A stretch of DNA of 49,000 nt from Symbiodinium natans (GCA_905221605.1 CAJNDS010001669.1:126001-175000), one strand, 5' to 3'; shown: positions 1 through 10,273, counted from the first letter of the stretch. Program-made: numbers and translations. Notes: generated by a model from the sequence alone, not told the origin.

Positions 1-15
1 TCGCACCGGGTTCAA

Positions 16-148
16 GGTTTAGGGTTTAAACCCTGAACCCTAGACCCGAAACCTGAACCCCTAAACCCTAAACCCTAAACCCTAAACCCTAAACCCGAAA
101 CCCTAAACCCTAAACCCTAAACCCTAAAACCTAAACCTAAAACCTACA
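16..148 (-). repeat. Telomere-like array with inverted junction
   Basis: A short TTTAGGG stretch (about 16-27) turns directly into CCCTAAA repeats, which run to 148 with CCCTGAA, CCCGAAA and shortened units. The G-rich then C-rich order is the polarity of two telomere ends joined head to head. Confidence 0.9.
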
Positions 149-1147
149 CCTGGTTCAGGGCGTGAGGGGGTTTAAAGGTCCGGTTCTCTGATCTCTACAA
201 ATTGGTACCCAAAAGGGTACCCTCATGCAAGGGGTTTCGGGTTTCGTGTTTAGGGGCTACCATTTAGCTCATGGCTCAGGGCGCTGGGCTGAGGGTTTGG
301 GATGTGATGAGGGTTTGAGGTTTATGCCCTAAACCCTAAACCCTAAACCCTAAGCCCTAAACCCTAAACCCACTAAACATTTAGGGTTTCGGCTTCGACC
401 TTTCTCAGGCGGAGAAGTCATGGTTTGCCCACGATCGGAAGATGTTCTGGGTTTAGGGTTTCGCCAGGAATTCGGCCTGACCCTTGTTCTTTTCAATCTC
501 AACCCTAAACCCTAAACCCTTAACCCTAAACCCGTAACCCCAAAACCCTTCTGTTTCGGGAAGGAGTCCTGAATTCAGGGCTTGCCAACCATGCTCTGGA
601 TGAGAATGAAAACAAAGGACGTTTGGCCCTAAACCCTAAACCCTAAACCCTCAACCCTAAACCCTAAACCCTAAACCTGACATTTGGCTTGCTTAAGATA
701 GCCCGTGAAACCCTAAACCCTCAACACTAAACCCAATAATTGGGTGCAAATTATTTGCAAACGCAACGCTGGCACTTAGGGCCTTGAGGGCGCGACGCTA
801 GCAATTAGGGGGTTTGGAGTTTGACGGGTGATTGCAACCCTACCGACCACAAGCTCTGAACCTGAAACAATTGAAGGATGGGTCGTTGTAAGTTGTATAC
901 TCCCTATATCCCCACCCGCCAGCGCCCCCACCACCTCCCAACCTGACCCCCTACTCCTTACCCCTCTCCTACCACCCCCTACCCCGTACCTCCTCCTCTC
1001 CTTATTTCGAGATTGAGAAAGCTCACCGCTTCCCCAACTCTCACCACTCGGGGCGTTTGGTCCACGACTCCTCGCGGTGGCAAGAAGCCCGCCGTACCGC
1101 TCTCACCACTACCCCTGCCCGTTACCACCCCGTACCTACCAAGAGAT

Positions 1148-1270
1148 ACCCTAAGCCCTAAACCCTAAACAAAACCCTAAACCCTAAACCCTAAACCCTA
1201 AACCCTAAACCCTAAACCCTAAACCCTAAACCCTAAACCCTAAAACCCTAAACCCTAAAACCAAAAACCC
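1148..1270 (-). repeat. Telomere-like array (CCCTAAA)
   Basis: Near-perfect CCCTAAA heptamers, degenerating to CCCTAAAA-like and CCAAAAA units at the right edge. Confidence 0.95.
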
Positions 1271-1380
1271 AAACCGCCCAAAACCCGATGGATGGCACCT
1301 CTCTGGTTGGAGCGACCGGCGAGGGCGTCAAGATCGGAAGTGGTGAAGCCTGCGCCCGTTGAGGGGAGGGGAGGGCTGAG

Positions 1381-1546
1381 GTTTAGGGTTTAGGGTTTAG
1401 GGTTTAGGGTTTAGGGTTTGGGTTTAGGGTTTAGGGTTTAGGGTTTAGGGTTTAGGGTTTAGGGTTTAGGGTTTAGGGTTTAGGGTTTAGGGTTTAGGGT
1501 TTAGGAATTGGGGTTTAGGGTTTAGGGTTCAGGGTTCAGGGTTTAG
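1381..1546 (+). repeat. Telomere-like array (TTTAGGG)
   Basis: More than 20 heptamers with occasional TTTGGG and TTCAGGG variants. It begins only about 110 bp after the oppositely oriented array ending near 1270, so the two form an inverted pair around a unique spacer. Confidence 0.95.
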
Positions 1547-1839
1547 CGGGGCTGGGGTTTAGGGAGTTTAGGGGTTTTAGGGTTCAGGGCTTAGGAGTTA
1601 GGAGTTTCGGGTTTAGCGTTCAGGAAGTGTAGGCTTCAGCAGTTGAACCTGTAATGCCACCGGGTTTAGGGTGTAGGGATCTGCAATAAGGAATCTTGTA
1701 TGGGGGCTCCCCGAGATCTGGTCATTTCGCCACCGAGGCCTCCTCAAACGCCTGGAAAGGGAGTCTTAGGGTTTGTGGTTTAGGGTTTTAGGGTTTAGGG
1801 TTTTAGGGTTTAGGGTTTAGGGTTTTAGGGCTTAGGGTT

Positions 1840-1948
1840 TAGCCCAGTAACCATAGTATAGTAAGGGCACCCTGCCTTTTGGTTGGTTACTTTTCATAAG
1901 CGAACCTTGAAGCCCAAAAAAAGGGGGCAAAAGGGTACCACTGGGCTA
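1840..1948 (+). mobile_element. Family A foldback element, copy 1
   Basis: Family A is defined by ends TAGCCCAGTAACC and GGTACCACTGGGCTA, with an interior that also folds back (AAGGGCACCC near the left, GGGTACC near the right). Five copies are visible in the window. Here the left end starts directly at the edge of a TTTAGGG array, and the outer GG of the terminal repeat is missing on that side. No coding capacity. Interpreted as a non-autonomous DNA transposon of MITE type; the superfamily is not assigned. Confidence 0.75.
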
Positions 1949-2204
1949 TTAGCCAAGACATCCGAAGCCGACAGAAGCCGGTGCCCATCCAGAAAAGCCG
2001 GAAGAACCTTTAGAGTCCCCAAAAACCCCCTTAATAAAGGAATAGACCTCAAAACCCAAAACCCAAAACCCTAAACCTAAAGGATATCTTAGTATGACTT
2101 AAGGTATATCCTCCTCAGTGCAGGGGTATTGGACTCGTTGGGGATGCATGGCAGCAGCTTCTTTTAAAACCCCTCAACTCCTGCGAGCTCCCCGGTCCGA
2201 CCTA

Positions 2205-2372
2205 CTTGGAGCTTCATGGTACTTACTAGCCAATGATAGCTGTACTTATAACCCACTTCAAAAGCCCCTTTAAGTGCCCTACAGTTATGAGATAAGCCCC
2301 TTAAGTGCCCGAACATGGTTATAAGTACAGTTAGAAGTACAGTTATAATTGGTTATACGTACCATGATCCAA
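2205..2372 (+). mobile_element. Family B foldback element, copy 1
   Basis: Family B ends are CTTGGAGGTTCATGG at the left and CCATGAACCTCCAAG at the right, normally bordered by TA. This copy begins TA-CTTGGAGCTTCATGG and is about 168 bp long. The interior repeats TTATAAGTACAG-type motifs, and the right end is degenerate (TACCATGATCCAA). No coding capacity. Confidence 0.7.
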
Positions 2373-2548
2373 CCTCGCCTGTGCTCTGGCCGAAAAGGCA
2401 AAGGATCCCTGCAGAAAATCCTCAGTCAGCAGGCTTGGGTTTGGGGACGAGGATACCCTAAACCCTACACCCTAAGCCCTAAACACAAAACGCCCTTAAC
2501 AAGGGGGTTCAGGGTCAAGGATGGCCCATAAAAAACCCTCTGGAAAAA

Positions 2549-2620
2549 ACATTCCTGAATGTGAGCCGCTGAAACCCAATTCGGGAAAATGAACAATGTC
2601 CCAAGGGCCTACGTTAGGGG
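2549..2620 (+). repeat. Family I dispersed repeat, copy 1
   Basis: A segment of about 70 bp containing CATTCCTGAAT, AACCCAAT, GGGAAAAT and CAATGTCCCAAGGGCCTAC in that order. The same order of motifs occurs at 16990, 29051 and 41832. Its ends and mechanism are unknown. Confidence 0.6.
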
Positions 2621-3024
2621 ATTCGGGCAGTGAACGTTCTGATTGCGAAGACCTTCATGCACAGCCCTTCATGTCGGCCTTTATTCACAAGCCTTTACTT
2701 GGAGGGTCGGGGGACTTAGTCAGAAGGTACGATGTGGAGTTGTCCTACTTAATAACCCTACTTAATAGCTGCTCGCGAAGTCCCCAACCCCGCACCAGTT
2801 TTAGGTTTCTTCCCTCACTGTGAAGCACTGGCTTCCCAGGCTTCATCCACTCCCTAAGCCCTAAACCCGAAACCCTAAACCCCCACACCATGCAAACAGA
2901 TTGAAAGGCTTGCCAGAGCTGGAACTCTGTGCATATAACCTGTCTGCGACCTAAACATGCCCAAAGCACCCAATAACTCGTAACTAACGAATGTACCTTA
3001 AACTTAAGCAATACAGATTCTACT

Positions 3025-3098
3025 GGGTAGTTCTCTAAATTGGCTTTCTTTTGGGGTCCTTAGTATAAAGGGGACCCGAATTTAATGGAGAACTACCC
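3025..3098 (+). mobile_element. Family G foldback element, copy 1
   Basis: A 74-bp element with ends GGGTAGTTCTC and GAGAACTACCC, a perfect 11-bp inverted pair. Sub-terminal sequence around GGGGTCC and GGGGACCC also pairs. A second copy is at 16157. Confidence 0.7.
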
Positions 3099-3148
3099 TT
3101 ATGGAGAATAAAAGTCGTATATGCCTTAGCTAAGTATTAGCATGGAGT

Positions 3149-3205
3149 GTCTAGACCTAAGAGTAACATAGGAATAAGAAGGGTGCCCTTTTTGGGAAAA
3201 TGAGC
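3149..3205 (+). mobile_element. Family F element, left half only
   Basis: Starts GTCTAGACCTAAGAGTA and continues AGGAATAAGAAGGGTGCCC and TTTTTGGG, matching the left half of the complete copy at 11276. The right half is absent, and a CCCTAAA array follows from about 3214. Confidence 0.55.
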
Positions 3206-3357
3206 GGATACGGGAACCCTAAGCCTAAACCCTAAACCCTAAACCCTAAACGCTAAACCCTAAACCCTAAACCCTAAACTACTCTCTCTGGGCCCCTGGT
3301 AGGTAAACCACAACCTTCGTTTGGGAACCAGGCTCCGGATGGCTCCGGGGTGGGTAG

Positions 3358-3460
3358 AGGGTTTAGGGTTTAGGGTTTAGGGCTTAGGGTTTAGGGTTTA
3401 GGGCTTAGGGCTTAGGGTTTAGGGTTTAGGGTTTAGGGTTTAGCGTTTAGGGTTTAGGGG
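3358..3460 (+). repeat. Telomere-like array (TTTAGGG)
   Basis: Heptamers with several GCTTAGG variants. It faces the C-rich array at 3214-3281 across about 75 bp of unique sequence. Confidence 0.93.
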
Positions 3461-3588
3461 CCTTTGAAGTCGAAAAGGGCTTCCAACAGCTGCGGACTCC
3501 TATCACGAGGATTACGGGTTTTTGGAGCACATGCAGGGCACCTTCTGAAAACCCTAGAACTTAAACCCTAAACCCTAAACCCTAAACC

Positions 3589-3682
3589 TTGGGATGTTCC
3601 CCCTGATACTAACAGTCCTTACTAGGGATGATAATAGGGGTACTAGAATCCCTATTAAGGAGTATTAGCATAAGGGGTTGGG
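3589..3682 (+). mobile_element. Family C foldback element, copy 1
   Basis: Family C ends are TTGGGATGTTCCCCC at the left and GGGGGAACATCCCAA at the right, with sub-terminal ACTAACAGTCCTTA and its complement. In this copy the left end is intact and abuts a CCCTAAA tract. The right end has decayed to TAAGGGGTTGGGA. Confidence 0.7.
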
Positions 3683-3773
3683 AAAGACGCAAAGTTCTGA
3701 GACAAGAGCTTCCGCAACGCCGTCCAAAGCAAGAGATGGAGAACTGGCTGGTGTCACAACCTGCATTGCCAGG

Positions 3774-3851
3774 CCCCAAACCCTAAACCCTAAACCCTAA
3801 ACCCTAAACCCTAAACCCCAAACCCTAAACCCTAAACCCTAAACCCTAAAC
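3774..3851 (-). repeat. Telomere-like array (CCCTAAA)
   Basis: About 11 near-perfect heptamers with one CCCCAAA unit. Confidence 0.95.
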
Positions 3852-4192
3852 TCGGTCGATCCTCAAAATCCTCCGAAGAAATATACCTAAGTATGATCTT
3901 TGATCCCAACAGGGCCTTAATTTATGGTAATATTTGAGACTCTATACACCAATGAGAATGCAATATAATCACGACATGGATAATTTTTTAATATCTTGGA
4001 AACCCAAGCTATACCCTAAACCCTAAACCCTAAACCCTGAACCGTGAACCCTGAACCCTGAACCCTGAACCCGAAACCCTAAACCCTAAACCCTAAACCC
4101 AAGCTATGTTCAAGAGACCTGGGTCAGTGATCCTTTGGAGATGGACTGGTGGGTTGCGTTGCCAAGGCAAAACTCTCAACTCTAAACCCTAC

Positions 4193-4303
4193 CACTATTT
4201 GCTTAAAAAAACACCGATTTTTTGCGAAAACACACAATCCCTAAAATACCCTGATAAGGAAGAAGACTTCATTTTTTTGGGGGGGTTCTTCAGCAAATAG
4301 TAG
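4193..4303 (+). mobile_element. Family D foldback element, copy 1
   Basis: Family D ends are ACTATTTGCTTAAGAACCCC and its complement GGGGTTCTTAAGCAAATAGT, with a central CTTATAAGG-type motif in most copies. This copy reads ACTATTTGCTT at the left and AGCAAATAGTAG at the right. It is followed four bases later by a family B copy, so two elements lie side by side. Confidence 0.7.
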
Positions 4304-4307
4304 CCTA

Positions 4308-4411
4308 CTTAGAGGTTTATGGGTAGGGTTATGAGTACCCTGAACAAGGTTCTAAGTATAGGTATCATACTCCTAACCCTAATTATACAACTAAGAAGTA
4401 GAACCTCCAAG
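4308..4411 (+). mobile_element. Family B foldback element, copy 2
   Basis: A 104-bp element starting CTTAGAGGTTTATGG and ending GAACCTCCAAG, with TA immediately outside both ends. TA flanks are what a Tc1/mariner-like insertion would leave. Confidence 0.75.
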
Positions 4412-4510
4412 TAAGTCCTGACGAGATGGACAATATTTGCAGTAACACATGTGCAACAAGACGACGTGAGACTGTCTGTCGGAAGCTAAACCCTGCAACC
4501 CCAAACCCTC

Positions 4511-4620
4511 CTAAACCCTAAGCCCTAAGCCCTAAGCCCTAAGCCCTAAGCCCTAAGCCCTAAGCCCTAAGCCCTAAGCCCTAAGCCCTAAACCCTAAAC
4601 CCTAAACCCTAAACCCTAAA
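4511..4620 (-). repeat. Telomere-like array dominated by CCCTAAG
   Basis: About ten consecutive CCCTAAG units (4516-4588) are followed by canonical CCCTAAA units. The block of one variant implies local tandem spread after the array was seeded. Confidence 0.95.
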
Positions 4621-4743
4621 CTGAACTCGCCATCTGCAGGCCTTTGGCGACGAGATGCCAAATCTGACCACGCGGTCTGGTGAGTTCAGGTCCACGCAGA
4701 CCTGGGAAAAGGCAACGGTATCTAGCCTCGCTGTAACATGGGG

Positions 4744-4800
4744 GGTCGGAACAATTGCGAATCGTATTCCCTTATGGTCCCACTATAATTTATACTGTAC
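4744..4800 (-). repeat. Family H repeat, reverse copy
   Basis: Contains GGGTCGGAACAATTGCGAAT and then CGTATTCCC, the reverse complement of the family H signature GATTAGCAATTTGTCCGACC found at 10808 and 14296. It is followed by a C homopolymer. Confidence 0.5.
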
Positions 4801-5677
4801 AGTAATCCCCCCCCCCCCCCCCCCCCAAGAAAAACATAACAAAACTATTGGATTCATTAAGGACCCTATATTACCTGCTGTCATGGCGTTCGTGGTGATG
4901 AAACCAGCAATCAACAACGCCACTCCATGTCTACTACGACGAACGACGACGACCATTTCGGTAACCACGAGCACAGCTCATGACTACTAACAACAAACTA
5001 CGTACTCTTACCGGGAGAATGATAGTAAGACTACATCCATGCGTAAAAGTTCGAACAAAAATAACAATGACAAAAAACGAAGGGGTGAAAAAACAAACAA
5101 AGAAATTGGAGTAACAATGAGGAAACACATGTGCGTGGCTCACTGAGACATGCACTTTGCCACCAGGCGATGTTGGCGACACCTGCAGACGCAATCAAAG
5201 GCGCCCTCATGCGCCCTCTACCCTAAACCCTAAAAACCCTAAACCCAAAACCCTAAACCCGAAGAGCCTGACGTAATTAGGGCTATGTCTGATATTTCAG
5301 GGCAAAAGGCTAAGACCCCTGAAGTAAGGACAATGCCTTTAAAAGATGAGGGGGTATGGGTTTAGGGCCTAGGGGCTGAGTTATATGAGGGGTTCATTGA
5401 ATCACCCTAAACCCTAAACCCTAAAGCCTAAACCCGAAACCAAAAAACCTGGAAATAACGGCTCCGTGGTATTATTGGAGCCCACAACATACTTAATAGC
5501 AACTACATGCTAAGTTCCCCCACCCTCCTAGTTCAGAGAGCCCTTAGGGTTTAGGGTTTAGGGTTTAGGGCTTAGGGTTTAGGGCTGAGCCCAAGACCGG
5601 ACCCCTGAGTGAAGCAAATCGACCACAAAAAATCTCGGAAAAGGGATCCCTATTCAGTTTAAGGACATCTTCCTGAA

Positions 5678-5813
5678 CCCCAAACCCTAAATCCTAAACC
5701 CTAAATCCTAAACCCTAAACGCTAAACTAACCCCTAAACACTAAACCCTAAACCCTAAATCCTAACCTAAGCCCTAAACCCTAAACCCTAAACCCTCAAC
5801 CCTAAACCCTAGA
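5678..5813 (-). repeat. Telomere-like array, degenerate (CCCTAAA)
   Basis: C-rich heptamers interrupted by CCTAAAT, CGCTAAA and TAACCTAAG variants, more decayed than its neighbours. Confidence 0.9.
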
Positions 5814-5923
5814 CCTATTCCTGACCTCAGTGGTTTTGGGTCTTCTCTGGCCTTGCCGCGTCCGGAGCTGATGGAGGCTGGAGACTTGGCATCCTGGATT
5901 TGGGACTCGCTGGTGACTTCTGC

Positions 5924-6019
5924 TAGGGTTTAGGGTTTAGGGTTTAGGGTTTAGGGTTTAGGGTTTAGGGTTTAGGGTTTAGGGTTTAGGGTTTAGGGTT
6001 TAGGGTTTAGGGTTTAGGG
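5924..6019 (+). repeat. Telomere-like array (TTTAGGG)
   Basis: About 13 perfect heptamers, opposite in orientation to the array ending at 5813 and separated from it by about 110 bp of GC-rich unique sequence. Confidence 0.95.
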
Positions 6020-6371
6020 CGAACTGAGGAAATCCAACAATGCTGGCTGCAGGATGTTTCGCGGTTGTGAGGCAGATTGGACTCAAGAATAACAGAAATG
6101 CAACGAAAGTCACAAATAATCAGAGGGTTTATGGTTAGGGGGATAACTCCTGCTTCGATTTTTGACTTGTCGTTCCGCAGGCTGCAAGACTCTGTACAGG
6201 GCTTGCAGCTCCCTTCGTCTATGTTTAACAACTCTGGCACTGACCTTTGCCAAGGAGCTAGCATCTTTGCTATTTTCTTGACTGGATGCTGCACGATACT
6301 GCTGCTCTGACTGCTGCTTCTTCTACTGCTGCCACATGACGACGCCGACCACAACGACGCTGCTGTCACTG

Positions 6372-6445
6372 CAACCCTAAACCCTAAACCCTAAACCCTA
6401 AACCCTAAACCCTAAACCCTAAACCCTAAACCCTAAACCCTAAAA
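6372..6445 (-). repeat. Telomere-like array (CCCTAAA)
   Basis: About ten perfect heptamers. Confidence 0.95.
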
Positions 6446-6755
6446 CGACTGCGACTTTGGCTTCCACACCCTCCCAAACCCTAAACCCCCAACCCCTTGA
6501 GCCCGAGTCCCTAAATGAAGGCAATGAAAAATGTACGCCTCTACTCATGGTCACGACTCCGAAAAAGGGTAAAGGTCGACTCACTACTTCGGCCCTGTGT
6601 ACCCTAATCCCTAAACCCTAAACCCTAAACCCTGAACCCTAAACCCTAAACCCCCTAACGCCCACTGCATGCTGGCCTGCTTTTTGAGCTTCTCCTGCGC
6701 TGCGGAGGTCGCAGCAGGCACTAGGGTTTAAGGGGAAATGGCTCTGCATGGCTTT

Positions 6756-6913
6756 GGGTGTAGGGTTTAGGGTTTACCCTACACCCTAAACCCTAAACCC
6801 CAAATCCCAAACCCTAAGCCCTCAACCCTAAACCCTAGCCCTAAACCCTAAACCCTAAACCCTGAACCCTGAACCCTGAAACCCTAAACCCTGAAACCCT
6901 AAACCCTAAACCC
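6756..6913. repeat. Telomere-like array with palindromic head-to-head junction
   Basis: A G-rich tract becomes a C-rich array without spacer. The turn contains GGGTGTAGGG (6756-6765) and CCCTACACCC (6777-6786), a perfect 10-bp inverted pair carrying the same variant in both arms around an 11-base centre. The C-rich side runs to 6913 with CCCTGAA and CCCAAAT variants. Confidence 0.9.
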
Positions 6914-7474
6914 CACATCCTGCACTTCGCACCTTCAGGTGCACGTTTTCCAGCTTCACCCGGAGCAAAGCCAGCGAGGCCACCTGCCACCGGAGTTGGG
7001 CGAATGCTATCATGGGATCCGTTTAGGGTTTAGGGTTTAGGGCTTAGGGGGTTAAGACTGCAAAGGGAATTTGCTCAAAAAGGTAGTTCAGACTAGGGTT
7101 CATGGTCCCCCAAACTACTCATAAAGGGAGTTCAGAATAGGGTTTAGGGTTTAAGTTTAGGGTTTAAGGTTTAGGGTTTAGGGTTTAGGGTTTTCTATGG
7201 CCGCCAGACTACGCCCGCCTTTTTGCTACCTCCAAGCTAAATGAGCGGTGCTCAAAACCCTCGCGTACCATGTCACTACCAAAGCAAAAAAGCTGGCGCC
7301 AGCTTATCCCTAAAGTATGTTTAAACCCTAAACCCTAAACCCTAAACCCTAAACCCTAAACTTTAAACCCTAAACCCTAAACTCAAGGAACTCGCGCACC
7401 ATATCCTTCCAGCTCAAGAAGCTGCGCTTGAGCAGGGCGCCGGCTGGCAGCTCCTGCGACCTCGGCATTCTCAG

Positions 7475-7540
7475 GGGTTTAGGGTTTAGGGTTTAGGGTT
7501 TAGGGTTTAGGGTTTAGGGTTTAGGGTTTAGGGTTTAGGG
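7475..7540 (+). repeat. Telomere-like array (TTTAGGG)
   Basis: About nine perfect heptamers. Confidence 0.95.
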
Positions 7541-7748
7541 GTTACGGGCAGGGGTTTACAGGGTTCAGGTCGGTTAGACAAGGTTGGCCCCTTGTACATT
7601 CTCTGAATACATCCTTAAATATCATCCTCTTGGACCCAATAAAGAGAAACATAAAGTATCCCAAGCTTCTACCCAAAAAATGGTACTGTGCAACCAACAC
7701 ACTCACGGGTGTGCCTAGAATTTCCTGGAAAGGTCGAGGCTAGCTTGC

Positions 7749-7851
7749 CCAAAACCCCTTGATTAAGGAATATACCTTAAACTATTTAGGGACCCTTGGT
7801 ACGATTTTGAGGTGCATTCCAGAATTAAGGGGTGTGAGGTTCTTTGGGTGC
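7749..7851 (+). mobile_element. Family E foldback element, degenerate copy
   Basis: The left arm contains CCCAAAACCCCTTGATTAAG and ATACCTTAAA. The right arm contains ATTCCAGAATTAAGGGG and GTTCTTTGGG. This is the arrangement of the better copy at 41902, but the outer GAGAGCCC motif is lost. Confidence 0.5.
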
Positions 7852-8020
7852 ACCTTAAGACTTGCTGCAACATGCCTCACAAGCCTCAAGCGCGGCAGTA
7901 CTGTCCCATTTTTTGATCGAACCGAAAAACACTACCGAAAAGAGCACACCACTTCGTTTAATCCCACATTAGTGTTCTCTACCTTTCACCCGAACCCGCT
8001 TGAGCAAAAGTGGACCCTAC

Positions 8021-8129
8021 ACGTACCCTTTTGGGGGTTGGCTACTTTGTTTTTGTTGGGGTTGGTTACCCTGTTTTACAAAAGAACCTCGAACCAATAA
8101 AAGGGCAAAAGGGCACCACTGGGCCACCA
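8021..8129 (+). mobile_element. Family A element, left end missing
   Basis: The right half matches family A (AAAGGGCAAAAGGG, CACCACTGGGCCACC) and the interior TTGGGGTTGGTTAC is present. The TAGCCCAGTAACC left end cannot be found. A C-rich array begins just to the right. Confidence 0.55.
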
Positions 8130-9244
8130 AAAACCCTAAACCCTAAACCCTAAGCCCTAAACCCTAAACCCCAAACCCTACACCCTAAACCCTACCAAGA
8201 GAGGCAGCTCTGGGGGTGTGGCCCATCTACTGTACTTAGGCCAAAGGTGCCTCGAGTTGCAGATGCCAGGGTTCCGGATAAGGGACTAAGCGATCTTCTT
8301 ACCGGCTAGGGTTTAGGGTTTAGGGTTTGGGGTTTAGGGTCCAGGGTCTAGGGTCTCGGGTCTAGGATTTAGGGTTTAGGGGTAGCCGAGTTCTCTAGGC
8401 TGTAAAGGCTGAAGCCTTTGGTGGTTTAAATAGGGCGCGCAGCCATGTTGCAGCAGGGGCAGGGGCTACTCAGCACCTAAATCCTTCGTCCAGGGTCTAA
8501 GCCGAAGAAGGCCCCCACCCTCAACCCGAACCCTTGGAACTCCAACACTCCCACTGCAGCTCCCCGAAAGCACAACGTCTATTCCTCACTTGCAAGTACA
8601 AACTGAAGTACAAACCCTCTGACTTTTTTCTGAAATATCAGCCCTGCAAGCCCAACAAACATCCAAAGCCTACTAGCCTCCAGCAAAAAAGTACATTGGG
8701 CACCACCGTCGTTCCCCTGGAAACAGGGTCCTATATACCCTTTACGGAAATATATAGAGGTACCTCATTCCCTCATTCCCTACCAGAACCCGCCAGTCGT
8801 TCTTGCCTTCTGCTTGGGCGAAACGCGGCAGAGCGAAGTCAAAGGGGGGCCGAGTCTGGCGGGGTCAGGGGTTTAGGGTCTAGAGTTTAGGGTTTAGGGT
8901 TTACGGTTTAGAGTATAGGGCTTAGGGTTTAGGGGTTGGGGCATAGGGGTCGATTTAATTTCGGTCCTAGCAGACTTGGACTTGAAGGTTTACAGCGGGC
9001 CAAATGGGGGTTTACGAAAACAAGGGACCCCTACGGGAGCCCTAATATAGTCCCCAATAGTCGAATTCCCTTCTCATAAGGACTCAAATAAGGTACCCCT
9101 AATTCGTAAACAATGTTCTTTGGAAAAGCACTCGCCGGCACAAGAAATCCGAGACATCTCGCCATCCATCGCGAACCCCAGTGTCAGCAAAATCCTTCCT
9201 CCGTGGCAAAAGTGGATGGCCGTCTCAAGAGTAGAGCGGGGTAG

Positions 9245-9280
9245 CCTAAACCCTAAACCCTAAACCCTAAACCCTAAACT
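9245..9280 (-). repeat. Telomere-like tract (CCCTAAA)
   Basis: Five heptamers. On the minus strand this tract supplies the last codons of the open frame 9260-9718. Confidence 0.95.
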
Positions 9281-9718
9281 GAGGCATGCAGCGCTGGAGG
9301 TCCCCCACAGAGCCTCGCCAACAGGGCGAGCGGAGAACAGCCCGGATAGAACAGCCCGGATGGACCACCTCCTGATACCGGGCTCTGTCACGCAAACTCC
9401 CACAAGCATGTCCGCATTTCCTGACACAGCTGTTGGGTGCACTAATGGGTCCAGCGATCCCCATACCGCCAGCTCATCGGAGTCTCCAAAGGCCATGATG
9501 AGGCGATGCTCGGGCTTGAGGAAAAACTCGCCCTGTTTGGCTGCAGCAATGTAAACAACAAGGGCATTCTGGGGCAACGCCGAAAGAAGCGACAGGACAA
9601 AGGCCTCGTGATAGAGCTGGTGCTGTTCGCCAATAGAAGGGAAGTCCAGGCCCAAGGAAAAGCAACTCACCAAGTCCCAGGGCAAGGTGGCTTCAGAAGT
9701 TGCAGTCTTGCGCGCCAT
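9260..9718 (-). CDS. Candidate exon or gene fragment, unknown product
   Basis: This is the most protein-like open frame in the window: 152 codons on the minus strand with varied composition. An LPWDLVSCFSLGLDF stretch lies near residue 13, and a hydrophobic stretch (FVLSLLSALPQNALVVYIAA) near residues 40-60. I recognise no family. The final residues (LSLGFRV) are translated from the telomere-like tract at 9245-9280, so the true protein must end or splice before that. A GTGAGT that could be a splice donor lies just after the codons for LPWDL. Overlapping open frames on the other strand are longer in total but contain low-complexity His/Asp runs. It may be an exon, a captured gene fragment or chance. 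Confidence 0.3.
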   Translation of the reverse strand: MARKTATSEATLPWDLVSCFSLGLDFPSIGEQHQLYHEAFVLSLLSALPQNALVVYIAAAKQGEFFLKPEHRLIMAFGDSDELAVWGSLDPLVHPTAVSGNADMLVGVCVTEPGIRRWSIRAVLSGLFSARPVGEALWGTSSAACLSLGFRV

Positions 9719-9900
9719 TCTCGCGAAAGGCTCGTCCGCCGAAAAGGTGGGAGTTCACACAAACGAAGCGTCTCCAGGCAGCTTGCTCCGCAGAAACCAC
9801 CGCTACGCCAAAACTCTGGTCCCTTGACGTTAACGCTACGCCTTGACTCCGCCTTGACACATGCCTCAAGTGACTATGCACAAGGCATGCAGCACAAAAG

Positions 9901-9985
9901 CCGCCAGCAGCAGCAGCAGCACCACCACCACCAACACCACCATGATCATGATCATGATGATGGTGATGATGATGATGACAACAGC
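9901..9985 (+). repeat. CAG/CAC/GAT trinucleotide microsatellite
   Basis: Runs of CAG, then CAC, then ATGATC and GATGAT units. In one plus-strand frame this would read Gln, His and Asp runs, which explains the 211-codon frame at 9506-10141; that frame is probably not a gene. Confidence 0.9.
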
Positions 9986-10135
9986 AAAACGAAAGGGCAA
10001 AAACCAGAGCAAGTGAAAGACACGAACAATCTTGTGGGAGCTTGTTGGGGCTGTCGGGACCTTCGAAGGCAGTGGCAGTGGCGGCGTCTGTGGCAGCAGG
10101 CCCACTTTCCAGGACACCTGAGTGACATGAAGCTT

Positions 10136-10201
10136 CCCTAAACCGTAAACCCTAAACCCTAAACCCTAAACCCTAAACCCTAAACCCTAAACCCTAAACC
10201 C
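10136..10201 (-). repeat. Telomere-like array (CCCTAAA)
   Basis: About nine heptamers, the first a CCGTAAA variant. Confidence 0.95.
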
Positions 10202-10273
10202 CCCAAAAAACACTAAACCCTATATGTGCCGCCGTTTCATGACTTGGCCTCCCATACGGTGCTTGTGCAGAGC

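Larger units (their letters stand above)
1..4500. other. Gene-free mosaic of telomere-like tracts and short elements
   Basis: No credible gene is seen. Besides the arrays listed separately, small tracts lie near 330-372, 499-540, 627-678, 707-734, 2854-2886, 3214-3281, 3562-3588 and 4013-4102 (C-rich reading) and 1768-1840 (G-rich reading). The stretch 880-1140 is C-rich, array-free and unrecognised. 1620-1760, 2100-2200, 2400-2850 and 3860-4010 are single-copy as far as this window shows. Foldback elements of families A, B, C, D, F, G and I occupy much of 1840-4411. The short open frames here include repeat-encoded residues or lie in low-complexity DNA. Confidence 0.7.
4500..9240. other. Gene-free mosaic of telomere-like tracts
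   Basis: No credible gene. Further small tracts: C-rich at 5219-5262, 5402-5440, 6601-6655, 7321-7382, 8132-8191; G-rich at 5545-5587, 7021-7049, 7138-7195, 8308-8385, 8878-8935. Array-free pieces at 4622-5215 (with a 22-bp C run at 4805), 6020-6370, 7550-8020, 8400-8870 and 8940-9240 show no recognisable product. Open frames of 110-120 codons at 4655, 6007 (minus), 7759 and 8534 have no motif I recognise and are bounded by repeats. Confidence 0.65.

Noticed and set aside
9506-10141. 211-codon plus-strand frame with Gln/His/Asp runs
   Set aside because: Its length depends on a trinucleotide repeat, and its first part is antisense to the more protein-like minus-strand frame.
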